A stretch of 64,000 nt of DNA from Roseobacter weihaiensis (GTDB taxonomy: Bacteria > Pseudomonadota > Alphaproteobacteria > Rhodobacterales > Rhodobacteraceae), in assembly GCF_020622345.1 (NCBI RefSeq), contig NZ_JACNMO010000009.1:1-64000 (forward strand), read 5' to 3'. Positions within the stretch are counted from its first letter, which is position 1; each line of letters starts with the position of its first letter. The notes under the pieces were generated by a model, which did no database searches, had not been told where the DNA came from, and was given only the letters and a program-made list of their open reading frames with translations. Below, one piece after another: positions 16,952 through 25,549 of this stretch. Both the position numbers and the translations under genes were made by a program.

Positions 16952-17514
16952 ACAATGGCGTCTGCTGCCGTGACCAGCGCATGGTACAGCGATCCGGCAG
17001 AGGACCGCGGGCCGATGAACCGCATTTCCTCACTTTGTTTCAGACAAACCAGAAAGCAGCCCATCTGATGCACGGTCGTCCGTTGCGCGTCCCCGGTCTG
17101 CATCCGGCGGGCAGGGGCCGGGCACAGCCGCTCACACAGATCAACCACCCTGTCGCCCGACACGTCGAAACAGACCCAGGCATCGGTTTGCTCCGTGATC
17201 GAGGCCGCCTGTTTCAGCTTTGCCTTGAGCTCATCCGCGAGCCGCTCATGCGCGTCATAATCGGCGGCCACAATCCATTGATCCGGCCCCATCCAAAGCG
17301 CCGAGAACGGGTCGCGCAGCAGCGCTTTGCCGGGTGGCGGTGGCCCATCGCCGAGCCATGTCGTCAGAGTTTGACGGCAGGTCGGTTCACGCCCCTGCCG
17401 CGCTGTAACCGAGGCCAGCGCAATCTGCGGCCTCTCGGTGATGGCCATCCCGCCGATCTGATCGGTCCAGGGGGCCGCGTGCCCAAGGGCGGTGAGGGGG
17501 GCAAGATCATGCAC
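16948..17514 (-). CDS. mgdD: Sarcosine-oxidase-type gamma subunit, probable N-methylglutamate dehydrogenase
   Basis: A 188-residue homologue of the SoxG subunit, including the WLGDGPPPPG and YDAHERLADEL segments of the folate-domain-like fold. I chose the GTG at 17514 (GTGCATGA overlapping the end of the alpha gene by eight bases) with GGAGAG upstream; the next ATG would remove conserved N-terminal sequence. In the tetramer it helps bind tetrahydrofolate. Assignment to N-methylglutamate dehydrogenase rather than sarcosine oxidase rests on neighbours and on the unusual delta subunit. Confidence 0.7.
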   Translation of the reverse strand: MHDLAPLTALGHAAPWTDQIGGMAITERPQIALASVTARQGREPTCRQTLTTWLGDGPPPPGKALLRDPFSALWMGPDQWIVAADYDAHERLADELKAKLKQAASITEQTDAWVCFDVSGDRVVDLCERLCPAPARRMQTGDAQRTTVHQMGCFLVCLKQSEEMRFIGPRSSAGSLYHALVTAADAIV

Positions 17515-20452
17515 GCAGACGCTCTCCTTCAGGATCGATGAAATGGGCGCTGACAACTTCGACCCGGGTCTCGACACCGGTCAACGGGCTGACAAGGCGC
17601 AGCACCTCGCCGAGGCGCGCGGCCCCGCCCTTGAGAAAGCCCAGGGCGATGTGATGTCCCAGGTTGGGCGAATAGCATGCCGAGGTGACATAGCCCTGAT
17701 CGTGGGCGGCATCGATGGGCCCGGTTGCCGCCATCAGATGCGCCCCGGCGGGAACGGTATCGTCCGGGTTCAGCGGCTTGAGACCCACCTGATGCAGCGC
17801 GTCCGGCGCCGTCAGACCTTCGCGCTGGGACAGGACAGAGCCGATGCTGTCCTTGGCCTTGCTGACCATCCGGCCCATGCCGAGATTGAGCGCCGTGGTT
17901 GTCCCGTTCAGCTCGTTCCCCGTGGCATGGCCTTTTTCGATCCGCATCACGCCAAGGGCTTCGGTGCCGTAGGGCACGATATCGAATTCCGCCCCGGCGG
18001 CCATGATCCGCCGGATCAGCGCATCCCCATAGCGGGTGGGGACCGCGATTTCATAAGCCAGCTCACCACTGAAGGAGATGCGGAAAAGCCGCGCGCGCAA
18101 GCCGCCGCAGACGGTGATGCTGCCGCAGGCCATGAAGGGGAAGGCCTCGTTTGATAGGTCAAATTCCGGGTCCACGATCTTTTGCAGCACCCGGCGCGCG
18201 TTCGGCCCCGCCACGGCAAATTGTGCCCAGGCTTCGGTGGTCGAGATCAGCTGCACATCGAGGTCCGGAAACAGACATTGGCGTACGAACTCCATATGCC
18301 GGTAGACGCTGACCGCATTGGCCGTCGTGGTGGTGATAACAAAATGGTCCTCGGCCAGCCGGGCAGCCGTCCCGTCGTCCATGGCGATGCCGTCCTCGCG
18401 CAGCATCAGACCATAGCGCGTCCTGCCAACCGCCAGCTTGGCAAAGCCATTGCAGTAGACCCTGTTGAGGAAGGTCGCCGCATCCTCGCCCTGCACGTCG
18501 ATCTTGCCCAATGTCGTGACATCGCAGACCCCGACGGACGCGCGGGTGCCTAGCACCTCGCGGTCGACACTTTCGCGCCAGTGGGTTTCATGCGGCAGGG
18601 GGAACCACTGCGCCCGCAGCCAATTGCCCACTTCGACAAAGACCGCCCCCCGCTCTTTGGCCCAGAAATGGCTGGGGGTTTTCCGGGTCGGATGAAAATC
18701 CTGTCCCACCGCCCGCCCGGCAAAGGCAGCAAGGGCCACAGGCGTGTAGGGCGGACGAAAGATCGTGGTGCCCACCTCGGGGATGGATTTTCCCGCCAGC
18801 TCCGCCATGATCGCCAGCCCGCCGAGGTTGGAGGTTTTGCCCTGATCGGTCGCCATGCCCAGCGTCGTATAGCGCTTGAGGTGCTCGACAGCGCGAAAGC
18901 CCTCCTGATGGCTCAGTTTGACGTCCTTGACGGTAACGTCATTTTGCTGATCCAGCCAGGCGCGCTCCGCCCCCTGCACGTACCAGAAGGGGGGGGCGGT
19001 GACATCTGCATCCTCGGCCTCGGGCAGGACCGGCAAGCGCCCCTTGAGCCCGAGCGCCTTTCGGGCCGCCTGCGCGCCGCTGCGCAGGGCGGCGGCGGTG
19101 GACATCTCACCCTTGGCGGCCCCCGCGACCAGCATGCCGGGGGGCAGGGATTCGCCGGGCACGAAGGCTGACAAAGCGTTGTTCCAGATCGGGCGGCCGC
19201 GCTGATGGCAGGTAAGATGCACGTTCGGGTTCCAGCCCCCCGATACCCCCAGAGCCCCACATTCGATCAGGCGCGTGTCGCCCCCGGGCAGCCGGACCTC
19301 GACAAAGGTCAGTCCCATCCGCCCCCTTGTGTCAACCACCTGCGCGCCGGGGAGCGTTTCATAGGCGCCGTCGCGGGGAGCCTCTTTGCGCACATCGATG
19401 ACGGCGGCCACCTTGATCCCCTTGGCGATCAGATCGCGTGCGGTCCGATGCCCGTCATCCGACTGGGTGAAAAGCGCGATCCGTTGCGCCGGAGCGGCCC
19501 CGAAACGGTTCACATAGGTCCGCACCGCCGCGCCCAGCATGATGCCGGGCCGGTCGTTGTTGTCAAAGGCGATGGGGCGCTCTGTTGCCCCGGCGCACAG
19601 CACGGTATCGCGGCTGTAGATGCGCCACAGGATTTGGCGGGGCTTGCCGGGATCAGGGCTGTGCAGGTGGTCGCTGACCCGCTCCACCGCGCTATAGATG
19701 CCGTGATCGAACGCCCCGATCACCGTGGTGCGCGGCATCAGCCGCACGTTGGGCAGGCCTGCCAGTTCCGCCACCGCCCCGGCGGCCCAATCGGCACCGG
19801 GCTGATCCGCGATGCTCAGCGTTTCACTGTTGAGCCGCCCGCCAAAGCGAAAATCCTCGTCCGCGAGGATCACATCCGCCCCCGCGCGCCCCGCCGTCAG
19901 CGCCGCCATCAGGCCGGAGGGCCCCGCGCCGATCACCAGCAGATCGCAATGCAAAAACCCTTTGTCATAGCTGTCCGGGTCGGCCTTTAGGGACAGTGAC
20001 CCAAGTCCGGCGGCCCTGCGAATGATCGGCTCGTAGAGCTTTTCCCAGAAAGCTGCGGGCCACATGAAGGTCTTGTAGTAGAACCCGGCGGTCAGAAAGT
20101 TCGAAAACCGGTCGTTGATCGCCAAAAGATCAAACCGCAAGGACCCGAGCCGGTTCTGGCTGCGTGCCCATAGGCCATCGTAAAGCTCGGTTGTGGTAGC
20201 GCGGGTGTTGGGCTCCTGTCGCGCACCGCCACGCAATTCGACCAGCGCATTGGGCTCTTCGGATCCGGCGGTCAGCGGGCCGCGCGGGCGGTGGTATTTA
20301 AAAGAGCGGCCCATCAGACGTATGCCATTGGCCAGCAGGGCGGAGGCCAGCGTATCGCCGGGATGGCCGGTGTATTGCTTGGCATCGAAGTTGAATTTCA
20401 GGGTTTTGCTGCGGTCGATCTGTCCTCCGGGGACGCGGTTCGCTTGGGTCAT
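17507..20452 (-). CDS. mgdC: Sarcosine-oxidase-type alpha subunit, probable N-methylglutamate dehydrogenase large subunit
   Basis: A 981-residue subunit with the classical layout. The N-terminal ferredoxin-like region reads KFNFDAKQYTGHPGDTLASALLANG. The FAD/NAD domain is seen in [23 protein letters not shown]. The C-terminal half is a GcvT-like tetrahydrofolate domain (SVGVCDVTTLGKIDVQG, YGTEALGVMRIEKGH). The complex oxidises an N-methyl amino acid and passes the methyl carbon to tetrahydrofolate as methylene-THF. Within a cluster that has gmaS and mgsABC but no other N-methylglutamate dehydrogenase, N-methylglutamate is the likeliest substrate and sarcosine the alternative. ATG 20452 overlaps the delta gene stop as ATGA. 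Confidence 0.75.
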   Translation of the reverse strand: MTQANRVPGGQIDRSKTLKFNFDAKQYTGHPGDTLASALLANGIRLMGRSFKYHRPRGPLTAGSEEPNALVELRGGARQEPNTRATTTELYDGLWARSQNRLGSLRFDLLAINDRFSNFLTAGFYYKTFMWPAAFWEKLYEPIIRRAAGLGSLSLKADPDSYDKGFLHCDLLVIGAGPSGLMAALTAGRAGADVILADEDFRFGGRLNSETLSIADQPGADWAAGAVAELAGLPNVRLMPRTTVIGAFDHGIYSAVERVSDHLHSPDPGKPRQILWRIYSRDTVLCAGATERPIAFDNNDRPGIMLGAAVRTYVNRFGAAPAQRIALFTQSDDGHRTARDLIAKGIKVAAVIDVRKEAPRDGAYETLPGAQVVDTRGRMGLTFVEVRLPGGDTRLIECGALGVSGGWNPNVHLTCHQRGRPIWNNALSAFVPGESLPPGMLVAGAAKGEMSTAAALRSGAQAARKALGLKGRLPVLPEAEDADVTAPPFWYVQGAERAWLDQQNDVTVKDVKLSHQEGFRAVEHLKRYTTLGMATDQGKTSNLGGLAIMAELAGKSIPEVGTTIFRPPYTPVALAAFAGRAVGQDFHPTRKTPSHFWAKERGAVFVEVGNWLRAQWFPLPHETHWRESVDREVLGTRASVGVCDVTTLGKIDVQGEDAATFLNRVYCNGFAKLAVGRTRYGLMLREDGIAMDDGTAARLAEDHFVITTTTANAVSVYRHMEFVRQCLFPDLDVQLISTTEAWAQFAVAGPNARRVLQKIVDPEFDLSNEAFPFMACGSITVCGGLRARLFRISFSGELAYEIAVPTRYGDALIRRIMAAGAEFDIVPYGTEALGVMRIEKGHATGNELNGTTTALNLGMGRMVSKAKDSIGSVLSQREGLTAPDALHQVGLKPLNPDDTVPAGAHLMAATGPIDAAHDQGYVTSACYSPNLGHHIALGFLKGGAARLGEVLRLVSPLTGVETRVEVVSAHFIDPEGERLRA

Positions 20453-20736
20453 CTGCTGCGTCCTCTGGCGCGCGCCACGTCGCGGGCAAGTTCTACGGAG
20501 ATGATTTCGTGGGTCACCGTATCGCGGGTCACCACCAGCCATGATCTGTCGCCCGCCTCGTGATACCACAGCTCGCGGTGCAGACCGGCGGGGTTGTCGC
20601 GCAGATACTGGTAGGCGTAGAACGCTTCTGCCGCAGTCTCGGCCATCCCATCGGGGCGGTCGATCAGGCTTGCATCGCCCAGGTAAGTGAATTCGGCGCT
20701 GTCCCGGGGGCCAAGCAAAGGATGGTCAATAATCAT
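20449..20736 (-). CDS. mgdB: Sarcosine-oxidase-type delta subunit lacking the zinc cysteines
   Basis: A 95-residue SoxD homologue (GPRDSAEFTYLGDA, RDNPAGLHRELWYHEAGDRSWLVVTRDT). True SoxD proteins carry a CPxCG zinc motif at the start. Here the equivalent stretch reads HPLLGPRD and the protein has no cysteine at all. This fits my recollection of the N-methylglutamate dehydrogenase small subunit and is the best sequence evidence that the operon is mgd rather than sox. It overlaps the beta gene stop by one base (TGATG) and the alpha gene by four bases. Confidence 0.72.
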   Translation of the reverse strand: MIIDHPLLGPRDSAEFTYLGDASLIDRPDGMAETAAEAFYAYQYLRDNPAGLHRELWYHEAGDRSWLVVTRDTVTHEIISVELARDVARARGRSR

Positions 20737-21986
20737 CAGTGCAAATTGGGCTGTGCACCCACCCCCTTTTCATCAATCATCAAACCCTTTTCAAAGCGGT
20801 CAAACCGGAAGGCTGTCGCCATCGGGTGCGATGCGTCGCGGGCCAGCAGATGGGCAAAGCAGAAGCCCGAGGCCGGTGTCGCCTTGAACCCGCCGTAGCA
20901 CCAGCCCCCGTTGAAATAGAGCCCGTCGATGTGGGTCCGGTCGATGATCGGCGAGCCATCCATCGACATGTCCATGATGCCGCCCCACATGCGCAGCAGA
21001 CGCGCGCGGCCCAGCATGGGAAAGATCGCCATGCCGCCTTCGCAGACGTCTTCGACGACGGGCAGGTTGCCGCGTTGCGCATAGGAATTGTAGCCATCGA
21101 GATCGCCGCCAAACACCAGCCCGCCCTTGTCGGACTGGCTGCAATAGAAATGCCCGGCTCCGAATGTAATGACCCCCGGCAGCACCGGCTTGAGCCCTTC
21201 GGAGACGAAGGCTTGCAGCACATGGCTCTCGAGGGGCAGGCGCATTTCTGCCTTGGCCATCAGGCGGCTGGAGGCGCCCGCAACCGCGCAGCCGACCTTC
21301 CCGGCACCGATAAAGCCGCGCGATGTTTCCACCCCGAGGCATCTGCCGTTCCGGGTCCGAAACCCGGTAACTTCGCAATTCTGGATGATGTCCACGCCCC
21401 GGCTGTCGGCCCCGCGCGCATAGCCCCAGGCCACGGCATCGTGCCGCACCGTGCCACCGCGATGCTGCGCCAGCCCGCCCTTGATCGGGAAGCGGGCGTC
21501 GTTGACGTTGAGGAAGGGGTACCGCGCCTTGATCTGGTCCACGCTTAGCAGTTCGGCGTCCGCACCGTTCAGGATCATGGCATTGCCGCGCCGGATGAAG
21601 GCATCCCGCTGCGCATCGCTGTGGATGAGGTTGAGAATGCCGCGCTGGCTGACCATGGCGTTGTAGTTGAAATCCTGCTCCAGCCCCTCCCAGAGCTTGA
21701 GCGAGAACTCATAGAACGGCTCATTGCCGTTCAGCAGGTAGTTGGAGCGAATGATCGTGGTATTCCGGCCCACGTTACCGCCGCCGATCCAGCCTTTTTC
21801 CAGCACGGCGATCTTTTTCTGGCCGAACTCTTTCGCAAGATAATAGGCCGTGGCGAGCCCATGGCCGCCGCCGCCGATAATCACGATATCATAGTGATCC
21901 TGCGGCTCAGGGTCGCGCCACGCGGGGGTCCAGCCCTTGTGGCCTGTCAGGGCCTCTTTGATGACCCGGAAACCTGAATAACGCAT
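20736..21986 (-). CDS. mgdA: Sarcosine-oxidase-type beta subunit, probable N-methylglutamate dehydrogenase
   Basis: A 416-residue FAD-dependent D-amino-acid-oxidase-fold subunit. The FAD motif is IVIIGGGGHGLATAYYLAKEFG near residue 34. Others are GGNVGRNTTIIRSNY and the C-terminal FNGGWCYGGFKATPASG. It holds the amine oxidation site. ATG 21986 has GAGGG upstream; the earlier ATG at 22007 does not. First gene of the four-gene unit, in the order beta-delta-alpha-gamma. Sarcosine oxidase beta is the alternative name. The cluster with gmaS, mgsABC and dmmDABC supports a role in splitting N-methylglutamate to glutamate and a C1 unit. Confidence 0.75.
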   Translation of the reverse strand: MRYSGFRVIKEALTGHKGWTPAWRDPEPQDHYDIVIIGGGGHGLATAYYLAKEFGQKKIAVLEKGWIGGGNVGRNTTIIRSNYLLNGNEPFYEFSLKLWEGLEQDFNYNAMVSQRGILNLIHSDAQRDAFIRRGNAMILNGADAELLSVDQIKARYPFLNVNDARFPIKGGLAQHRGGTVRHDAVAWGYARGADSRGVDIIQNCEVTGFRTRNGRCLGVETSRGFIGAGKVGCAVAGASSRLMAKAEMRLPLESHVLQAFVSEGLKPVLPGVITFGAGHFYCSQSDKGGLVFGGDLDGYNSYAQRGNLPVVEDVCEGGMAIFPMLGRARLLRMWGGIMDMSMDGSPIIDRTHIDGLYFNGGWCYGGFKATPASGFCFAHLLARDASHPMATAFRFDRFEKGLMIDEKGVGAQPNLH

Positions 21987-22195
21987 GGCACACCCTCTTT
22001 GGGACAAGGTGTCATATCCCTAAGATATTACCACGGCGAAACCGGACATGGTGCTTTTCAAATGCGACATGCGCGGTTGTGCATGCCGGATGCCGCACCG
22101 CCTGCTAGGGTGGATCATCCGATCTGCATGTTCCTTGTACCGACACCCAATCCTGCGCAGCATTCACCAGTGCCCAGCAAGAGGTTGCCGTCGGG

Positions 22196-22540
22196 ATGAT
22201 CTTGACCGAGGAGGAAAGCGCGCAGCTTGTGGGGCAACCAACTCCCGCTGGCAGCCCGATCGCGATGCGGATTGTGACCGAGGCGGCATGTTGCCCCCGG
22301 GGAGCCGGTTGCCGTGGCCTTTTGCAATGCGGTTCTGGAGGCCCGGACAAACCGTCATGGCGGTTTTTCGGACCTTGCCTGCAGCGTCAGCGGGGGGGCA
22401 GCATACGACGGGTTGCATATTGCTGAAAACCGACATGCGCGGCGGGTGATCGACATAAGATCGCTGCCCTGCGCAGGCAATCTGAGGACATCTGTTTACC
22501 CGGAGCCCGGGGGCCTTAATCGGGCACCTTGCAGACGCGG
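22196..22540 (+). pseudogene. Aconitase X (AcnX) remnant with internal deletion
   Basis: After an AGAGG site, ATG 22196 reads MILTEEESAQLVGQPTPAG then AMRIVTEAA, the AcnX N-terminal pattern (LTxEExAxLxG...AMxIVxxxAEA). About 40 codons later, in a frame shifted by one base, comes GEPVAVAFCNAVLEARTNRH then GLHIAENRHAR, which matches the AcnX segment around SVLGARTNRYGD...GLHxxENR. Roughly 120 residues between them and most of the C-terminal half are absent. AcnX enzymes act on cis-3-hydroxyproline or mevalonate phosphate depending on subgroup. This is a decayed gene; past 22540 similarity fades. Confidence 0.55.
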
Positions 22541-22681
22541 GGGAGAGGGGGCTGGCAGGGGCTGCCGCTATTTTTACTGGCTGAATCGCCGTTTCCGACC
22601 GGCGAGGTGTTCGCTTTGGCCGAGGATGGGAGGATCCGCCGATCCGATGCGCCCCATGCCGGTCACCGACCTTGGTGACAC

Positions 22682-23737
22682 CTAAGACGATGTGACAAAC
22701 CCGGTGATGAGCTGGCGCAGTCCCAGCGCGGCCCCGGCAAAGATCGCCAGGAAAGTGATCGGCGCGCTCAGCGCAAAGAGCGAGAAGGCAGAGATGCCCT
22801 GTCCAATGGTGCATCCCAGCGCCAACACCGCTCCAAACCCCATGCAGATGGCGCCAAGGCACTGACGTTTCAACTCCCGCGGGTCTTCGCAGGCTTCCCA
22901 GCGAAAATGCCCCTTGATCAGGCTGCCGCCAAAGGCACCGGCCAGCACACCGGCGATCGACCCCACGGCAAAAGACAGCCCGCCCCCGCTGGAGGTCATC
23001 AGAAACAACAGACTTTCGCCAATCGGTGCTGTGAAGGTGAAACTGTGCACATCCTGATATCCAAAGCCTTCACGGGCAATCCACTGCGTGCCGGCCCATC
23101 CGGCGGCGATTGTCAGACCAACAACGCCCCCCCAGGCAAGCGCGCTGCGGTTGGCGCGAAACGCGCGAGGCCAGAGCGCCCAGATCAGCAGACCGCCGCT
23201 GAGCACCAGCCCAATGGCCGTGCTTGGCAGCGGGATGACCCGTGCGAGCGCATCCGGATAACTGCGCAAGGATGTCTCGAGAGCCGTGGCTTCGATCAAC
23301 CCGACCCGCAGCGCCCCGAGCGGCCCGGACAGCATGATGTAGGACGAGATGCCCATAACCAGTACGATCACGAAGGCGCGCAAATCCCCACCGCCGGTGC
23401 GCGCCAAAGCGCCAAAACCGCAGGTGCCCGCAAGCGACATGCCATAGCCAAACAAAAGGCCGCCGATGATGCTCGCCAGCGGGGAAAAGGGGGCCTGGAA
23501 ATAGACCGTATCGCCTGGGGTCAGGTGCCCGGTCGCGATCAGCAGGAAGGTGGCCGCACTTGCGACACCGATGGCCAGAAGCCACATGCGCATGCGCTGA
23601 TCATTTCCCTGATAGAGGTAGTCCTCTATCGCGCCCAAGGTGCAAAAGCGGCCAAGACGCGCGGCCAGCCCAAGCGCTATGCCCCCGCACAGGCCAATGA
23701 GTGCGGACAGTCCCGCATCGGATATCCCCTCGATCAT
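22682..23737 (-). CDS. YeeE/YedE family sulfur-compound transporter (TsuA/SoxT-like)
   Basis: A 351-residue polytopic inner membrane protein of the YeeE/YedE family. Three cysteines stand in the positions important in the thiosulfate transporter TsuA: Cys32 in RFCTLGA, Cys106 in GTCGFGA and Cys309 in LGCTIGQG. The family moves thiosulfate or related sulfane-sulfur compounds. It lies 44 bases downstream of the ArsR-type gene on the same strand, the same pairing seen for SoxT and persulfide-responsive repressors. No Sox oxidation enzymes are in the window. Confidence 0.83.
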   Translation of the reverse strand: MIEGISDAGLSALIGLCGGIALGLAARLGRFCTLGAIEDYLYQGNDQRMRMWLLAIGVASAATFLLIATGHLTPGDTVYFQAPFSPLASIIGGLLFGYGMSLAGTCGFGALARTGGGDLRAFVIVLVMGISSYIMLSGPLGALRVGLIEATALETSLRSYPDALARVIPLPSTAIGLVLSGGLLIWALWPRAFRANRSALAWGGVVGLTIAAGWAGTQWIAREGFGYQDVHSFTFTAPIGESLLFLMTSSGGGLSFAVGSIAGVLAGAFGGSLIKGHFRWEACEDPRELKRQCLGAICMGFGAVLALGCTIGQGISAFSLFALSAPITFLAIFAGAALGLRQLITGFVTSS

Positions 23738-23781
23738 GAAAGCTCCCCCCAGTCATGAACGCAATTCTTTGTCTGGCTGAC

Positions 23782-24138
23782 CTAGTGCTCCTTGCAGAAC
23801 AGGTCGTAGACCACATCCAGTATCTGAACCGCGCGTTTGTCTGTCAAACGGTAATAGATCGCCTTGCCTTCCCGCCGGGGGGACACCAACCCTTCGGTGC
23901 GCAGACGCGAAAGCTGTTGCGACACAGCCGCCTGACGCGCCGAGAGCAGCTCTTCCAACTCTGTCACCGATTTTTCGCCCGACGCGAGATGGCACAAGAT
24001 CATCAGCCGACCTTCATGGCTGATCGCCTTGAGGAAGTTCGACGCCTTGCAGGCGCTTTGCATCATCCGCTCGATTTCGTCTGCAGACATGTCATTGGTG
24101 ATAACAGGAAGGCTCATGGCGGGTGATTGATCCAGCAT
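23782..24138 (-). CDS. ArsR-family regulator, SqrR/BigR/SoxR-like persulfide sensor
   Basis: A 118-residue winged-helix ArsR protein (LSARQAAVSQQLSRLRTEGLV recognition helix, then REGKAIYYRL wing). Two cysteines, Cys49 in LMILCHL and Cys115 in DLFCKEH, occupy the places of the pair that forms a sulfur bridge in SqrR and BigR when reactive sulfur is present. An extra cysteine, Cys30, lies in SACKAS. It would repress the following YeeE-type transporter gene, and probably its own, until sulfide or persulfide accumulates. ATG 24138 is used; ATG 24117 is a less likely alternative. Confidence 0.8.
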   Translation of the reverse strand: MLDQSPAMSLPVITNDMSADEIERMMQSACKASNFLKAISHEGRLMILCHLASGEKSVTELEELLSARQAAVSQQLSRLRTEGLVSPRREGKAIYYRLTDKRAVQILDVVYDLFCKEH

Positions 24139-24234
24139 TTCGTTACCCGCGCTCCTTAACCCAGAATGCCGCAGCGCCGCAAACGACTACACCGTCGGGG
24201 AGATAAAATTTCCGCGAACGGTTACAATTTAGGC

Positions 24235-24603
24235 TCATTGCGAAACCTGGGCAGCCTCGGGATGTTCCGCGAGAAGCTTTTCAAGCAAAAACCAGAAGAA
24301 TTCGTCGCCCGCATATCCCTCAAGACGCCCCAACTCCTTGCCATCTGCCACCAGCACAAAGGTTGGTGTAAAGACCGGCCTGCTGGTAAATGCGATGTCG
24401 TCCGGCAGGTCCCGCAGATCAACCCGGCGCAGCGGTGCGCGCACGCCCTCCGCGGTCTTGGGATAGATATGCGCGATATCCTTGTTCCATTGTGCGCACC
24501 AGTGGCAGCCATCCTGCTCGACCATGACAAGCTCATCCGCGCTTGCGGGGCCGAAGACACTCCAGATCAATGCTGCTGCGATAAGGGGTCGGGCGGTGCG
24601 CAT
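24235..24603 (-). CDS. Periplasmic thioredoxin-like protein (SoxS-like)
   Basis: A 122-residue protein with a signal peptide (residues 1-22, ending FGPASA) and a thioredoxin-fold domain with active site CHWC (Cys33, Cys36) and a cis-proline segment FTPTFVLV. Similar small proteins, SoxS, sit next to the ArsR repressor SoxR in roseobacters and Paracoccus and keep sulfur-carrier cysteines reduced. It is the first gene of the minus-strand run thioredoxin-ArsR-YeeE, with a 96-base gap to the repressor. Confidence 0.78.
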   Translation of the reverse strand: MRTARPLIAAALIWSVFGPASADELVMVEQDGCHWCAQWNKDIAHIYPKTAEGVRAPLRRVDLRDLPDDIAFTSRPVFTPTFVLVADGKELGRLEGYAGDEFFWFLLEKLLAEHPEAAQVSQ

Positions 24604-24819
24604 GAGGCGTCCCTGTGCTGAATATCAAAGATATACAATAAATTGAATGTGTAAATCAAACTATTCTTCTGTGAGCAGATGCATCAAGGCAGAACATGGC
24701 GCACCGCGCAGCCAGGACCATGCGCCTTCGCAAGGCTTCAGCGAACCGCGCCGATGTGGACGAAAGCGGCTGTGAGCGACTTGCCTTGACTGGATCAACC
24801 TGACAGGTTTTGTACCATC

Positions 24820-25437
24820 ATGGCCCCTGTGTTTTATTCCTTTCGCCGGTGTCCTTACGCCATGCGTGCGCGGCTTGCGCTGGTATCGTCGCAGGTGCCG
24901 GTTGCTCTGCGCGAGGTGGTCCTGCGGGACAAGCCCGCCGCTTTTCTGGCAGCATCCCCCAGTGGTACGGTGCCCTGCTTGGTGACGTCTGATCGCGTGA
25001 TAGACGAGAGCCTCGACATCATGATCTGGGCGCTGGAGCAGAATGACCCCGAGGGGTGGTTGCAGATGCCAGCCGGGGGCTGGGACTGGATCGCGCGCTG
25101 CGATGGGCCCTTCAAAGAGGCGCTGGATAAAACCAAATATGCGACCCGCTATCCCGACAGCGATCCGGCCGAGGCGCGGGCCGCTGCGGTCGGTTTTTTG
25201 ACCGATCTGGACCGCCGGCTGGAGACCTGGATGTTTGAAACGCCGTCGGGTGCCGATTTTGCCATCCTTCCTTTTGTGCGGCAGTTTGCCTTTATCGACA
25301 TGAATTGGTTTGAGGCGCAGGACTGGCCGGCGCTGCAACGTTGGCTTGCGGATTTTCTGGCCAGCAGGGGCTTTGCCGCGATCATGCCGAAATTCCCGCA
25401 ATGGCAGCCCGGTACGCCGGAGGTTGCCTTTCCCTGA
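24820..25437 (+). CDS. Glutathione S-transferase family protein
   Basis: A 205-residue GST with an N-terminal thioredoxin-like domain (VFYSFRRCPYAMRARLAL, then GTVPCLV with the cis-proline, then VIDESLDIMIW) and an all-helical C-terminal domain. The CPYAMR active-site cysteine is of the kind seen in glutaredoxin-2-like and beta/omega-type bacterial GSTs. The substrate is unknown. It stands alone between the thioredoxin gene (divergent) and glucokinase. The ribosome site before ATG 24820 is weak. Confidence 0.8.
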   Translation: MAPVFYSFRRCPYAMRARLALVSSQVPVALREVVLRDKPAAFLAASPSGTVPCLVTSDRVIDESLDIMIWALEQNDPEGWLQMPAGGWDWIARCDGPFKEALDKTKYATRYPDSDPAEARAAAVGFLTDLDRRLETWMFETPSGADFAILPFVRQFAFIDMNWFEAQDWPALQRWLADFLASRGFAAIMPKFPQWQPGTPEVAFP

Positions 25438-25549
25438 TCTGAGCTTTTCGCTTGCGTGTTGCGTTGACCTCGGGCCAAGCCGCCCCTAGAACGCAGAGGC
25501 TTTGAAACTGTCGACGCTCTGTCGGCTCTATCTTTCGGATCTGCACATC

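Noticed and set aside
16948-21986. Plain sarcosine oxidase (soxBDAG) annotation
   Set aside because: Not excluded, but the cysteine-free delta subunit and the gmaS/mgs context fit N-methylglutamate dehydrogenase better.
24661-25401. 246-codon minus-strand frame opposite the GST gene
   Set aside because: Antisense shadow; the plus-strand GST has clear fold motifs.
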